Shown: positions 26,977 through 36,941, counted from the first letter of the stretch. The stretch is DNA of 64,000 nt from Oscillospiraceae bacterium (GCA_017540565.1 JAFYAU010000008.1:124001-188000); one strand, 5' to 3'. Program-made: numbers and translations. Notes: generated from the sequence alone by a model not told the origin.

Positions 26977-28059
26977 ATGATGCAGAAAGAGAAGAAAGTG
27001 ATCCTGGAGGACGGGCAGGAGTACCGCGGCCTGTCTTTCGGCGCCGACGGGGACAGGATCCTGGAGATCGTTTTCAACACCTCCATGGCGGGATATCAGG
27101 AGATCCTGTCGGACCCGTCCTATACGGACCAGGCGGTGGTGATGACCTATCCCCTGATCGGGAACTACGGCATGGCGGCGGACGAGTATGAAACGGACTG
27201 CCCCTCCATCGGAGCGCTTATCGTGCGCGAATACAACGACGAGCCGTCCGGTTCCCACAGCGCTGAAACGCTCGGAGACGTGATGGCGCGGTACGGGGTC
27301 CCCGGCGTCTGCGGGGTAGACACGCGGAAGCTGAACCGTTCCATCCGCGACGGGGGAAGCCGTCTTGCCCTGATCACGGACGCCTCGACGCCGCTGGAGA
27401 AAGGGCTGGAGCTCCTGCGCCGGTATGAGCCTCCCCGGGACGCGGTGTCCCGTGTCAGCTGCAGGGCGCCGTGGGAGGCGGGGGATCCGGACGCGCGTTT
27501 CCGCGTTGCGGCGGTCGACTGCGGCATGAAGAAGAATATCGTGCGATCCCTGGCCGCGCGCGGGTGCCGGGTGACCGTGTTTCCCTGGAACGTCTCCCCG
27601 GAGGATATCCGGGAGATTCGTCCGGACGGGGTGCTGATCTCCAACGGACCCGGGGATCCGGAGGACGTTCCGGAGACGGTCCGGACGGTCCGTGAGCTGA
27701 TAGGCACCTGCCCGGTCTTCGGGATCTGCCTGGGACATCAGATCCTGTCGCTGGCCTGCGGGGCCAGAACGTACAAGCTGAAGTTCGGGCACCGGGGAGG
27801 AAACCACCCCGTGAGGGACCTGACGACAGGGAGGATCGAGATGACGTCCCAGAACCACTCCTACGCCGTGGACGCGGACAGCCTGTCCGGCACGCCCCTG
27901 ACCGTCACCCACGTCAATCTTCTGGACGGCACGGTAGAGGGGGTCGCGTGTGTGCGGGAGCGGGCATTCAGCGTGCAGTACCACCCGGAAAGCGCCCCCG
28001 GCCCGAGGGACAGCTTCCATCTGTTCGACCGGTTCATCCGGATGATGGAGGGAGGATAA
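26977..28059 (+). CDS. carA: Carbamoyl-phosphate synthase small (glutaminase) subunit
   Basis: 360 residues. The N-terminal CarA domain (LSFGADGDRILEIVFNTSMAGYQEILSDPSY) is followed by a class I glutaminase with Cys in FGICLGHQILSLACG, the block FGHRGGNHPVRD, and His-Glu in VQYHPESAPGP. It supplies ammonia to CarB for arginine and pyrimidine synthesis. Two adjacent ATG codons (26977, 26980) are possible starts. AAGGAG precedes them. It follows purF by 12 nt. Confidence 0.95.
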   Translation: MMQKEKKVILEDGQEYRGLSFGADGDRILEIVFNTSMAGYQEILSDPSYTDQAVVMTYPLIGNYGMAADEYETDCPSIGALIVREYNDEPSGSHSAETLGDVMARYGVPGVCGVDTRKLNRSIRDGGSRLALITDASTPLEKGLELLRRYEPPRDAVSRVSCRAPWEAGDPDARFRVAAVDCGMKKNIVRSLAARGCRVTVFPWNVSPEDIREIRPDGVLISNGPGDPEDVPETVRTVRELIGTCPVFGICLGHQILSLACGARTYKLKFGHRGGNHPVRDLTTGRIEMTSQNHSYAVDADSLSGTPLTVTHVNLLDGTVEGVACVRERAFSVQYHPESAPGPRDSFHLFDRFIRMMEGG

Positions 28060-28061
28060 GC

Positions 28062-31000
28062 ATGCCCAAAAGGACGGATATAAGGAAAATACTGGTGATC
28101 GGATCCGGCCCCATCGTGATCGGACAGGCGGCGGAATTCGATTACGCGGGCACGCAGGCGTGTCTCGCACTGAAAGAGGAGGGCTATGAGGTCGTCCTGT
28201 GCAACTCCAATCCGGCTACGATCATGACGGACACATCAATCGCGGACAGGGTCTACATGGAGCCGCTGACCCTGGAATACGTCGCAAAGATCATCCGGCA
28301 CGAGAGACCGGACGCGATCCTGCCCGGCATCGGCGGGCAGACCGGACTGAATCTGGCGGTCCAGCTGGAAAAGAAGGGCATCCTGAACGAGTGCCGGGCG
28401 GAGCTGCTCGGCACCCGCAGCGCCTCGATCGAGCAGGCGGAGGACCGGGAGAAGTTCAAACGGCTGTGCGAGACGCTCGGCGAGCCCACGCTGCCCTCAG
28501 AGACGGCGGGGTCCGTGGAGGAGGGGCTGGCCGCCGCGCAGCGGATCGGCTATCCCGTCGTGCTGCGGCCGGCCTTCACCCTCGGAGGCACGGGGGGAGG
28601 ATTCGCCGACAGTCCGGAGGAACTGACGGCACTGATGCGGGGAGCGCTCGAGATCTCCCCCGTCCGGCAGGTGCTGGTGGAAAAGAGCGTCAGGGGCTTC
28701 AAGGAGATCGAATACGAAGTCATCCGCGATTCCGCCGATACGGCGATCACGGTCTGCAATATGGAGAACCTGGATCCCGTCGGCATCCATACGGGGGACT
28801 CCATCGTGGTCTGCCCGTCGCAGACGCTGACCAACGGGGAGTACCAGATGCTGAGGGACAGCGCGCTGAAGATCATCCGGGCGCTGAAGATCGAGGGAGG
28901 ATGCAACGTTCAGTTCGCCCTGGACCCGCACTCTTCCGATTATTACCTGATCGAGGTGAATCCCCGCGTGTCCAGGTCTTCCGCACTGGCCTCCAAGGCG
29001 AGCGGATACCCGATCGCCCGTGTGTCCGCGAAGATCGGGATCGGGATGACGCTGGACGAGATCCGGCTGGCCAACACACCCGCGTGCTTTGAGCCGGTCC
29101 TGGACTATGTCGTGACCAAACTGCCGCGCTTTCCGTTCGACAAGTTCGAGGATGCGAACAACACCCTGTCCACGCAGATGAAGGCGACGGGCGAGGTGAT
29201 GGCCGTCGGCAGGACGTTCGAGGAGAGCCTGCTCAAGGGCATACGTTCCCTGGAGACCGGAGCGTCCCACATCCGCCTGAAGAAGTTCGAGGGCGGAAGC
29301 ACGGAGGAACTGCTCGGCTATGTGCGGACCGGTACGGACGACCGCGTCTTCGCCGTGGCGGAGCTGTTCCGGAACGGCTGCGGCGTCGGGACCGTTGCCG
29401 AAGCGACGGGGATCGATCCCTTCTTTCTCCGGAAGATCCGGAAGATCACGGAGACGGAGCAGGAGCTCCGGAGGCGGCCGGACGATCCGGCGGCGCTGCG
29501 GGAGGCAAAGAGAAAGGGCTTTTCAGACGCCGAGATCGCACGGCTCTGGGGCAGGAGCGAGGAGGAGATATGGAACTGGCGTACGGAACGCGGGATCCGG
29601 CCGGTGTACAAGATGATCGACACCTGCGCCTCCGAGTTCGACAGTTACGTCCCGTACTTCTATTCCACATACGAGGAGGAGAACGAATCCGCCGTGTCCG
29701 GCCGGAAAAAGATCGTCGTCCTCGGTTCGGGACCGATCCGTATCGGGCAGGGCGTGGAGTTCGACTATTCGACCGTGCACGCCGTGCAGACGATCAGAAG
29801 CGCCGGATACGAGGCGGTCATCATCAACAATAATCCGGAGACGGTCTCGACAGATTACACCTGTTCGGATAAACTGTATTTCGAACCCCTCTGTACGGAG
29901 GACGTGATGAACATCATCGCGATGGAGAAGCCCGAGGGCGTGATAGCGACCCTGGGAGGCCAGACGGCGATCAACCTGGCGCAGCCGCTCCGCGACCGCG
30001 GCGTGACCATCATCGGGACGGACTGCGCGGCGATCGACCGCGCGGAGAACCGGGACTCTTTCGAAAAACTGCTGCTGGAGCTGGGGATCCCGCAGCCGGT
30101 CGGACAGGCGGTCACCAGCGTGGAGGCCGGCGTAAGGGCAGCCCGCGAGATCGGGTATCCCGTCCTCGTGCGCCCGAGCTTCGTCCTCGGCGGACGGGCG
30201 ATGCAGATCGTCGCGAAGGAAGAATCCATGTGGGACTATCTGCGCGCCGCCGTGGCGGTCGACGAGGACCGCCCGGTCCTCGTGGACAAGTACATCCGGG
30301 GCAAGGAAGTGGAAGTGGACGCCGTCTGCGACGGAAAGGACGTCTTCGTCCCGGGCATCATGGAACTGGTGGAGAGAACGGGCGTGCATTCCGGAGACTC
30401 CATCAGCGTTTACCCCTCCTTCAGCCTGTCGGAGGGGGTGAAACGGACGATCCTGGACTACACGGAACGGCTCGGCCTCGGGATCGGGATCGTCGGGCTG
30501 TTCAACATCCAGTTCATCGTCGACGCCAGCGAGAAGGTCTATGTCATAGAAGTGAATCCGCGCTCCTCGCGGACGGTGCCGTTCCTTTCAAAGGCGACCG
30601 GATTCAGCCTCGCGGATATGGGGACGCTCGCGATCCTGGGCGTGTCCCTGCGCGAGCAGGGGATCACGGAGCGCTATCCCAGGGAGAAGGACAGATACTA
30701 CGTCAAGGTCCCCGCGTTCTCTTTCTCCAAGCTGCGGGGAATGGACGCCTATCTGTCCCCGGAGATGAAATCCACCGGGGAGGGGATCGGGTACGACAGG
30801 AAGCTTCACCGGGCGGTCTACAAGGCCATGCTGGCCGCCGGACTTGCACTTCCCAACTACGGGACAGTGCTGGTCAGCGTTGCGGACGAGGACAAGGGGG
30901 AGACCGTTCCCCTGATCCGGCGTTTCTACGACATGGGGTTCAATATCGAGGCGACGACGCTGACGGGAGAGGTGCTGAAAGAGCACGGGATCCGCACGCG

Positions 31001-31244
31001 GATCAGGCGCAAACCGAGCGAAGGAAGTCAGGAGGTGCTTGATTCCATCCGCGCGGGATACGTCAGCTACGTGATAAACACAAGGGCGATCCTGTCCGGC
31101 GTCCACTACGGAGACGGCGTGGCGATCCGACGGGCGGCGGCTGCCAGCGGGACCACGATGCTGACGTCGCTGGACACGGTCCGGATGCTTCTCGATGTTC
31201 TGGAGGAAGTGACGTTCGGCGTATCCGCCATCGACGACGAGTGA
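28062..31244 (+). CDS. carB: Carbamoyl-phosphate synthase large subunit
   Basis: 1060 residues, full length. Two ATP-grasp halves are visible, each beginning with the same block (KILVIGSGPIVIGQAAEFDYAGTQA and KIVVLGSGPIRIGQGVEFDYS), and an MGS-like C-terminal allosteric domain (LKEHGIRTRIRRKPSEGSQEVLDSIRAG...VINT). It makes carbamoyl phosphate from bicarbonate, ATP and ammonia tunnelled from CarA. It starts 2 nt after carA. It is the last of six consecutive glutamine-amidotransfer functions in this operon. Confidence 0.96.
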   Translation: MPKRTDIRKILVIGSGPIVIGQAAEFDYAGTQACLALKEEGYEVVLCNSNPATIMTDTSIADRVYMEPLTLEYVAKIIRHERPDAILPGIGGQTGLNLAVQLEKKGILNECRAELLGTRSASIEQAEDREKFKRLCETLGEPTLPSETAGSVEEGLAAAQRIGYPVVLRPAFTLGGTGGGFADSPEELTALMRGALEISPVRQVLVEKSVRGFKEIEYEVIRDSADTAITVCNMENLDPVGIHTGDSIVVCPSQTLTNGEYQMLRDSALKIIRALKIEGGCNVQFALDPHSSDYYLIEVNPRVSRSSALASKASGYPIARVSAKIGIGMTLDEIRLANTPACFEPVLDYVVTKLPRFPFDKFEDANNTLSTQMKATGEVMAVGRTFEESLLKGIRSLETGASHIRLKKFEGGSTEELLGYVRTGTDDRVFAVAELFRNGCGVGTVAEATGIDPFFLRKIRKITETEQELRRRPDDPAALREAKRKGFSDAEIARLWGRSEEEIWNWRTERGIRPVYKMIDTCASEFDSYVPYFYSTYEEENESAVSGRKKIVVLGSGPIRIGQGVEFDYSTVHAVQTIRSAGYEAVIINNNPETVSTDYTCSDKLYFEPLCTEDVMNIIAMEKPEGVIATLGGQTAINLAQPLRDRGVTIIGTDCAAIDRAENRDSFEKLLLELGIPQPVGQAVTSVEAGVRAAREIGYPVLVRPSFVLGGRAMQIVAKEESMWDYLRAAVAVDEDRPVLVDKYIRGKEVEVDAVCDGKDVFVPGIMELVERTGVHSGDSISVYPSFSLSEGVKRTILDYTERLGLGIGIVGLFNIQFIVDASEKVYVIEVNPRSSRTVPFLSKATGFSLADMGTLAILGVSLREQGITERYPREKDRYYVKVPAFSFSKLRGMDAYLSPEMKSTGEGIGYDRKLHRAVYKAMLAAGLALPNYGTVLVSVADEDKGETVPLIRRFYDMGFNIEATTLTGEVLKEHGIRTRIRRKPSEGSQEVLDSIRAGYVSYVINTRAILSGVHYGDGVAIRRAAAASGTTMLTSLDTVRMLLDVLEEVTFGVSAIDDE

Positions 31245-31258
31245 AAGGAGCTGCAGAC

Positions 31259-32050
31259 ATGCATTTTACGAAGATGCAGGGACTGGGAAATGATTATCTT
31301 TACGTATTCGGGGAGGTCCCGGACAACGTGGCGGAACTGTCCCGGAAGCTGTCGGACCGCCATTTCGGGGCGGGTTCTGACGGCATGATCTACATCAGCC
31401 GTTCTTCCGCGGCGGATTTCCGGATGCGGATCTTCAACGCCGACGGAAGCGAGGCGGCCATGTGCGGCAACGGGATCCGCTGTGTCGGAAAGTATGTCTA
31501 CGACAAGGGCTATACGGACAGGACGAGCCTGACCGTTGAGACGATGTCCGGCATCCGGACGCTGGAGATGCAGGTCAGAAACGGCCGTGTCCGGAGCGTG
31601 ACGGTCGGCATGGGCGCAGCGGAGGTCGGAGATGAGCTGAGCGTGGAGGCGGACGGCCGTACGGTGACCGGAACGCCGGTATCCGTCGGCAATCCTCATT
31701 TCGTGATCTTCGTCGACGACATCGATGAGGCTCCCCTGTATGAGCTGGGGCCGCTGATCGAAAAGCACGAGGCCTTCCCCGGCGGGATCAACGTCGAATT
31801 CGTGCAGGTCCTGGCCGGGGACCGGATCCGGATGCGGGTCTGGGAGAGGGGAAGCGGAGTGACGATGGCCTGCGGGACCGGCGCCTGCGCGAGCGCCGCG
31901 GCTGCGGTGAAGACCGGACGCTGCGGCGGAGACGGACCCGTGACCGTCGTGCTCGACGGAGGACGGCTGGAGATCGATGTGCGGGAGGACGGAACGGTCG
32001 TGATGACCGGTCCCGCAGAGACCGTCTATGAAGGGGAGGCAGAACTGTGA
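31259..32050 (+). CDS. dapF: Diaminopimelate epimerase
   Basis: 263 residues from ATG 31259. The two catalytic cysteines are in MCGNGIRCVGKYVYD and MACGTGACASAAAAV; MHFTKMQGLGNDYLYV is the usual start. It converts LL- to meso-diaminopimelate for lysine and peptidoglycan. AAAGGAG is 10 nt upstream. It follows carB by 14 nt on the same strand, so it may be served by read-through from the nitrogen operon. Confidence 0.94.
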   Translation: MHFTKMQGLGNDYLYVFGEVPDNVAELSRKLSDRHFGAGSDGMIYISRSSAADFRMRIFNADGSEAAMCGNGIRCVGKYVYDKGYTDRTSLTVETMSGIRTLEMQVRNGRVRSVTVGMGAAEVGDELSVEADGRTVTGTPVSVGNPHFVIFVDDIDEAPLYELGPLIEKHEAFPGGINVEFVQVLAGDRIRMRVWERGSGVTMACGTGACASAAAAVKTGRCGGDGPVTVVLDGGRLEIDVREDGTVVMTGPAETVYEGEAEL

Positions 32051-33240
32051 TCAGCCCCAACATGCATTACGCGGATCTGAAGGATTCCTATCTCTTCTAC
32101 AGGATCGCGCAGAAAACCGGAGCCTACCTGCGGGAACATCCCGGCGCCTATCTTTACCGCATGGGGATCGGGGATGTCACCCTGCCGCTGTGTCCGGCGG
32201 TCATCGCAGCACTGCACCGGGCGGTGGACGATCAGGCGGACGCGGCCGGTTTTCACGGATACATGCCGGAATGCGGCGCGCCTTTTCTGCGGGAAGCGAT
32301 CGCGGAGCATTACCGGAAGCGCGGTATCGCCCTGGCTGATGACGAGGTCTTCGTTTCGAGCGGCGCCAGCGACGAGCTGGGAGACATCCTCGACCTGTTC
32401 GACCGGAGAAGCAGCGCCCTGGTGATGGAACCCGCCTATCCCGCCTACGTGGACGCCAACGTCATGGCGGGGAGAACCGTCATCCGGCTTCCGTCGGACG
32501 AGAGCGAGGGATTCCTTCCCGAACCGCGGGAGGAGGCGAAGGCGGATCTCATCTACATCTGTTCTCCGAACAACCCTACGGGAGCCGTGTTCTCCAGGGA
32601 ACAGCTCACCCGGTGGGTCGACTTTGCCAACGCCAACGGTTCCGTCATCCTCTTCGACGCGGCCTATGAGGCCTTCATCGAGGATGACGCGCTGCCGCGC
32701 AGCATCTTCGAGATCGGCGGCGCGGAGACCTGTGCGATCGAGATCTGCTCCCTGTCGAAGACCGCCGGGTTTACCGGAACGCGCCTGGGATACACCGTAA
32801 TACCGAAGGCGCTGAAACGCCGCGGGATGAGTTTCAACGACATGTGGGTGCGCAACCGTACGACGAAGACGAACGGCGTCTCCTATATCATACAGAAAGG
32901 AGGAGCAGCCGTCTTTACGGAGGAGGGTCAGGAACAGATCCGGGCCAATAGCCGGATCTACAAGAACAACGCCGGTTTTCTGACGGAGGCTCTCGACGGG
33001 CTGGGCATCCGGTATTTCGGAGGCAGGAATTCGCCGTACATCTGGATGAAGTGCCCCGGCGGCATGGGAAGCTGGGATTTCTTCGATCTGCTCCTTCGCG
33101 AGATACAGGTCGTCGGCACGCCGGGAGAGGGCTTCGGAGCGTGCGGAGAGGGCTTCTTCCGCTTTTCCACCTTCGGAAGCCCCGAAGATACGGCGGAAGC
33201 GGCACGGAGGATGACATCCCTTCTCGCTGGCATGCCGTGA
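32047..33240 (+). CDS. dapL: LL-diaminopimelate aminotransferase
   Basis: 397 residues, PLP-dependent. The start is GTG 32047 overlapping the dapF stop; it restores the family N-terminus ISPNMHYADLKDSYLFYRIA, and GGGGAGG lies upstream. The Schiff-base lysine is in CSLSKTAGFTGTRLGY, with the substrate/PLP blocks CSPNNPTGAVF and MPECGAPFLREAIA. It converts tetrahydrodipicolinate directly to LL-DAP using glutamate, the one-step DapL route, and directly feeds DapF. Confidence 0.93.
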   Translation: MISPNMHYADLKDSYLFYRIAQKTGAYLREHPGAYLYRMGIGDVTLPLCPAVIAALHRAVDDQADAAGFHGYMPECGAPFLREAIAEHYRKRGIALADDEVFVSSGASDELGDILDLFDRRSSALVMEPAYPAYVDANVMAGRTVIRLPSDESEGFLPEPREEAKADLIYICSPNNPTGAVFSREQLTRWVDFANANGSVILFDAAYEAFIEDDALPRSIFEIGGAETCAIEICSLSKTAGFTGTRLGYTVIPKALKRRGMSFNDMWVRNRTTKTNGVSYIIQKGGAAVFTEEGQEQIRANSRIYKNNAGFLTEALDGLGIRYFGGRNSPYIWMKCPGGMGSWDFFDLLLREIQVVGTPGEGFGACGEGFFRFSTFGSPEDTAEAARRMTSLLAGMP

Positions 33241-33280
33241 CGCTGTTCCGCCGAGGAACAGGGAAATACGAAAAAAAACA

Positions 33281-33306
33281 AACCCCCGGCCGGCAGGCCG
33301 GGGGTT
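33281..33306 (-). terminator. Terminator between dapL and the convergent PFL gene
   Basis: An 11-bp perfect stem (AACCCCCGGCC, loop GGCA). Read on the minus strand it is followed by TTGTTTTTTTT, so it is strong for the PFL operon; on the plus strand only TCCGTGTTT follows. Confidence 0.85.
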
Positions 33307-33325
33307 CCGTGTTTGAAGTGTCCGT

Positions 33326-34684
33326 TCAGTTGCGCAGGGAGTGGATGGGGGCGGGGATGCGTCCGCCGCGGGCGATAAACAGGGAGGCGTCGCCTCCGTT
33401 GACGGGCATGACGGGCGCCGTGCCCAGAAGGCCGCCGAAATCCACGGTGTCTCCCACGGTTTTTCCGGGGGCGGGGATGATGCGGACGGCCGTCGTCTTG
33501 TTGTTGATCATGCCGATGGCCGCTTCGTCGGCGATGATGGCCGACAGGGTCTCGGCGGGCGTGTCGCCGGGAACGGCGATCATGTCCAGACCGACGCTGC
33601 ACACGCAGGTCATGGCCTCCAGTTTCTCGATGGTCAGGGCGCCCTTCGTGACGGCGGCGATCATGCCGGCGTCCTCGGAGACGGGGATGAAAGCGCCGGA
33701 CAGGCCGCCCACGTGGGACGAGGCCATCACGCCGCCCTTCTTTACGGCGTCGTTCAGCATGGCCAGAGCGGCCGTAGTCCCGTGGCTGCCCACGGTTGAC
33801 AGGCCGACCTCCTCGAGGATGTCCGCCACGCTGTCGCCGATGGCGGGCGTCGGAGCCAGGGACAGGTCCACGATGCCGAAGGGAACGTTCAGACGGCGCG
33901 CCGCCTCCTGGGCCACCAGCTGGCCGACCCGGGTGATGCGGAAGGCGGTCTTCTTTATGGTCTCAGCCACCACGTCGAAGCTCTCGCCCTTGCAGGCCTG
34001 CAGCGCATGGTGCACGACGCCGGGGCCGGAGACGCCCACGTTGATCACGCACTCGGCCTCGCCGGGTCCGTGGAAGGCGCCTGCCATGAACGGGTTGTCC
34101 TCCACCGCGTTGGCGAACACGACCAGCTTCGCGCAGGCCATCCCGCCGTTGTCCGCCGTCAGCTCGGCGGCCTGCTTTATGATGCGGCCCATACGGGCTA
34201 CGGCGTCCATGTTGATGCCGGCCTTCGTGGAGGCCACGTTGACGCTGCTGCATACCAGTTCCGTTTCGGCCAGCGCCTGGGGAATGGAGCGGAGCAGTTT
34301 CTCGTCTCCGACGGTCATGCCCTTCTGGACCAGGGCGGAGTAGCCGCCGATGAAGTTCACGCCGGTCTCGTGAGCGGCCCGGTCCAGGGCCATGGCGAAC
34401 GGAACATAGTCTTCCGTTTCGGAGCTTTCAGCAACGAGCGCGACCGGCGTGACGGAGATGCGTTTGTTGACGATGGGGATGCCGAACTCGCTCTCGATGG
34501 CTTCGCCGGTCTTGACAAGATCTGCCGCGTACCGGGCGATCTTGTCATAGATCCTGCCGCATCACTTCGCGGCGTCCGGATGGGCGCAGTCACGCAGGGA
34601 GATGCCCATGGTGATGGTGCGGACGTCCAGATGCTGCTGCGAGATCATGTCTATGGTCGCAAGTATCTCTCCTGAATTGATCAT
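33326..34684 (-). CDS. PFL-family protein (UPF0210) with an in-frame UGA at codon 41
   Basis: Reading from ATG 34684 (GGGAGG upstream) the frame gives the family N-terminus ([34 protein letters not shown]), then TGA at 34564-34562, then [17 protein letters not shown] and the rest of the conserved protein to [10 protein letters not shown] and a normal TGA stop. Total 452 codons, matching the usual 445-455. Homology is continuous on both sides in one frame, so this is a stop codon and not a frameshift. Possibilities: nonsense mutation, sequencing error, or recoding. In relatives I recall, the next residue (Cys) is the conserved one while this position is often Ala, which argues against selenocysteine. 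The family function is unresolved; it is paired with an ACT-domain protein. Confidence 0.85.
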
Positions 34685-34699
34685 GTGACGGCCTCCCTG

Positions 34700-34969
34700 T
34701 CAGATGCGGTGCATGGCGTCGAAGATCTCTTCCCGCTGGATGCGGACGGACAGGTCCATCTCCTCACCCTGGGCCTTCAGGGCGAGGGCCAGGTCGGAGA
34801 AGGAGATGGTGCAGGCGCTGCAGTCCACCAGCATGACCATGGTGAAGCACTCCTGGAGCAGCGTCTGGCTGATGTCCAGGATGTTCACGTTGTACTTGCT
34901 GAGCAGAGAGCAGATGCTGGCGATGATGCCGACTTTATCCGAGCCGATGACAGTTACGATAGCGCGCAT
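34700..34969 (-). CDS. ACT-domain protein (UPF0237)
   Basis: 89 residues forming a single ACT domain: MRAIVTVIGSDKVGIIASICSLLSKY at the N-terminus, then VNILDISQTLLQECFTMVMLVD. ACT domains bind amino acids or related ligands and regulate partners. It is immediately upstream (15 nt) of the PFL-family gene in the same operon, a pairing conserved across Firmicutes and archaea, so it is probably the regulatory partner of that protein. Confidence 0.9.
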   Translation of the reverse strand: MRAIVTVIGSDKVGIIASICSLLSKYNVNILDISQTLLQECFTMVMLVDCSACTISFSDLALALKAQGEEMDLSVRIQREEIFDAMHRI

Positions 34970-34981
34970 GACGGTTCCTCC

Positions 34982-35572
34982 TTACGGTTCGCGGTGTTCG
35001 TTCAGCTCGTCGAGCGTCAGATCGAACGCCGGTATGAAATGTTCCATGAAATAGTCCACTTCCGGCATGTGCATGCCGCGCAGCCGGGCCTCCGTCTGAC
35101 GGGCGGCCAGCGAGAATTCGGTGCTGCCGCTCTTCAGCTCCTCGAGGCACTTGATATACGCCGAGAGCTTGTCCGCCGCTTTTACGAGCCGGCGGGTATC
35201 TTCGCCGCTCTCCCCGAGCAGCTCCCGGTAGGCGGGTCGCATCCCGTCCGGCAGCGTGCTCAGCAGCTTGTCCGCGGCCAGCGCCTCGACCTGCTTGTAA
35301 GCGGTCATGATTTCCGGGTTGAAGTACTTGACCGGAGTGGGCATGTCCCCGGTGTAGATCTCGGACGCGTCGTGGAACAGAGCGGCTGCCGCAGCCCTGT
35401 CCGGGTCGCAGGGGACGCCGAGGATGTCCCTCCGGATAACGGCCAGTCCGTGGGCGATCACGGCCACCATATGGCTGTGCTCCTGGACGTTCTCCGGGAA
35501 GCTGTTGCGCATCAGCGCCCAGCGGCTGATGTTCTTCATGCGCGAGATCAGGGCAAAAAAGCGAAAACTCAC
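34982..35572 (-). CDS. YfbR-like HD-domain 5'-deoxynucleotidase
   Basis: 196 residues from GTG 35572, chosen because GGGAGG lies 7 nt upstream and the resulting N-terminus (SFRFFALISRMKNISRWALMRN) matches the family. HD metal site: QEHSHMVAV, ALFHDASEIYTGDMPTPVKY, and a later Asp in VKAADKLSAYIKC. It dephosphorylates deoxynucleoside 5'-monophosphates, serving nucleotide salvage. It is the first gene of the operon with the ACT and PFL genes (12-nt spacing). Confidence 0.87.
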   Translation of the reverse strand: MSFRFFALISRMKNISRWALMRNSFPENVQEHSHMVAVIAHGLAVIRRDILGVPCDPDRAAAAALFHDASEIYTGDMPTPVKYFNPEIMTAYKQVEALAADKLLSTLPDGMRPAYRELLGESGEDTRRLVKAADKLSAYIKCLEELKSGSTEFSLAARQTEARLRGMHMPEVDYFMEHFIPAFDLTLDELNEHREP

Positions 35573-35603
35573 GGCCGGCCCTCCCTTCAAAAGCGATACG
35601 CGT

Positions 35604-35633
35604 ATTCTACCATACGGCGGAAGCGGTTGTAAA
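35604..35633 (-). promoter_or_regulatory. Promoter of the HD/ACT/PFL operon
   Basis: Minus strand TTTACA (35633-35628), 18-nt spacer, TAGAAT (35609-35604), about 32 nt before the GTG start. Confidence 0.65.
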
Positions 35634-35667
35634 GATTGGACGGGGTCCTCTTTGACGGAGCAATTCC

Positions 35668-35696
35668 TTGCTTTTCATGCCCGGCGGTGCTACAAT
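35668..35696 (+). promoter_or_regulatory. Promoter of the aminotransferase-trpS operon
   Basis: TTGCTT at 35668-35673, 17-nt spacer, TACAAT at 35691-35696, about 50 nt before the start codon. Confidence 0.7.
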
Positions 35697-35747
35697 TGAC
35701 CGCATCCGGGAGACCCCGCGCCGGGAAAAACGCAACGGAGGGACGCT

Positions 35748-36941
35748 ATGATCTCACAGAAAATGATCCGGCTGGCCGGCAACAGCAGCGCGATCCGCGC
35801 CATGTTCGAGGAAGGCAACCGCCTGGCTGCCCTGTACGGCAGGGAGAACGTATACGATTTCAGCCTGGGGAATCCGAACTTCCCCGCGCCCCCTTCCGTC
35901 ACTGAGGCCGCCCTGGATATCCTTCAGAATACCGATCCCGTCTATCTGCACGGGTATATGAGCAACGCTGGGTATCCGGAGGCGAGGGAGGCGATCGCCG
36001 GCTCTCTCAACCGCCGCTTCGGCACCGCCTTCACCGCGGCAAACGTGATCATGACGGTCGGCGCCGCCGGAAGCCTGAACATCGTGCTCAAGACGCTTCT
36101 GAACCCCGGCGACGAAGTGATCGCCATAGCCCCGTATTTCGTGGAGTACGGCAATTACGTGGACAACTACGACGGGGTGCTGAAGGTGGTCCGCGCCCGG
36201 GAGGATTTCCAGATCGATCCCGAAGCCGTCGCCGCCGCGGTGACGGAGAAAACGAAGGCCGTCATCATCAACACGCCCAACAATCCCACCGGGGTCATCT
36301 ATTCTGAAGAGACCCTGCGCGCGCTGGGCGAAGCCCTTGAGAAAAAGCAGGCGGAGTTCGGAAACCCGATCTGGGTGATCTCCGACGAACCCTACCGGGA
36401 ACTGGCCTACGACGGGGCGGAGGTGCCCTGGATCACGGGGATCATCCGCAACAGCATCGTCTGCTACAGCTGGTCCAAGAGCCTCTCGCTGCCCGGGGAG
36501 AGGATCGGCTACGCCGTCGTGCCGTCGGAGTGCGACGAGTCCGAACTGATCCTGACCGCCCTGAGCATCGCCAACCGGGTGTGCGGCTGCGTCAACGCGC
36601 CGTCGCTGTTCCAGCTGGTGGCCGCCCGCTGCGCGGACGAGACGACGGACCTGTCGGGGTACGACGGGAACCGCCGCCTCCTGTACGACGGGCTGACGGA
36701 AGCGGGCTTCGAATGCGTGTTCCCCCAGGGGGCCTTCTATATCTGGATGAAAACGCCGGAACCGGACGACAGGGCCTTCTCGGAACGCGCGAAAAAATAC
36801 AACATCCTCGTGGTGCCTGGAGCGAGCTTCGCCTGGCCGGGCTACGTGCGCATCGCCTACTGCGTGGCGAGGCAGACCATCGAGCGCTCCATGCCGGGCT
36901 TCCGCAAGCTGGCGGAGGAATACGGACTGAGCGGGAAATAA
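35748..36941 (+). CDS. PLP-dependent class I/II aminotransferase
   Basis: 397 residues, fold-type I. Schiff-base Lys in CYSWSKSLSLPGERIGYAV, substrate block NTPNNPTGVIYS, cofactor Asp in VISDEPYRELAYDG and C-terminal Arg in WPGYVRIAYC. The N-terminal signature DFSLGNPNFPAPPSV fits aspartate/aromatic-type aminotransferases of Clostridia. The exact donor and acceptor cannot be read from sequence. It has its own promoter at 35668 and shares the transcript with trpS (13-nt gap). Confidence 0.88.
   Translation: MISQKMIRLAGNSSAIRAMFEEGNRLAALYGRENVYDFSLGNPNFPAPPSVTEAALDILQNTDPVYLHGYMSNAGYPEAREAIAGSLNRRFGTAFTAANVIMTVGAAGSLNIVLKTLLNPGDEVIAIAPYFVEYGNYVDNYDGVLKVVRAREDFQIDPEAVAAAVTEKTKAVIINTPNNPTGVIYSEETLRALGEALEKKQAEFGNPIWVISDEPYRELAYDGAEVPWITGIIRNSIVCYSWSKSLSLPGERIGYAVVPSECDESELILTALSIANRVCGCVNAPSLFQLVAARCADETTDLSGYDGNRRLLYDGLTEAGFECVFPQGAFYIWMKTPEPDDRAFSERAKKYNILVVPGASFAWPGYVRIAYCVARQTIERSMPGFRKLAEEYGLSGK

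Noticed and set aside
34562..34564. Selenocysteine codon in the PFL-family gene
   Set aside because: Not accepted as the leading reading: the hairpin after the UGA is weak, the loop does not match the bacterial SECIS pattern well, and relatives I recall do not have Cys at this exact position. Kept only as a possibility in the findings.
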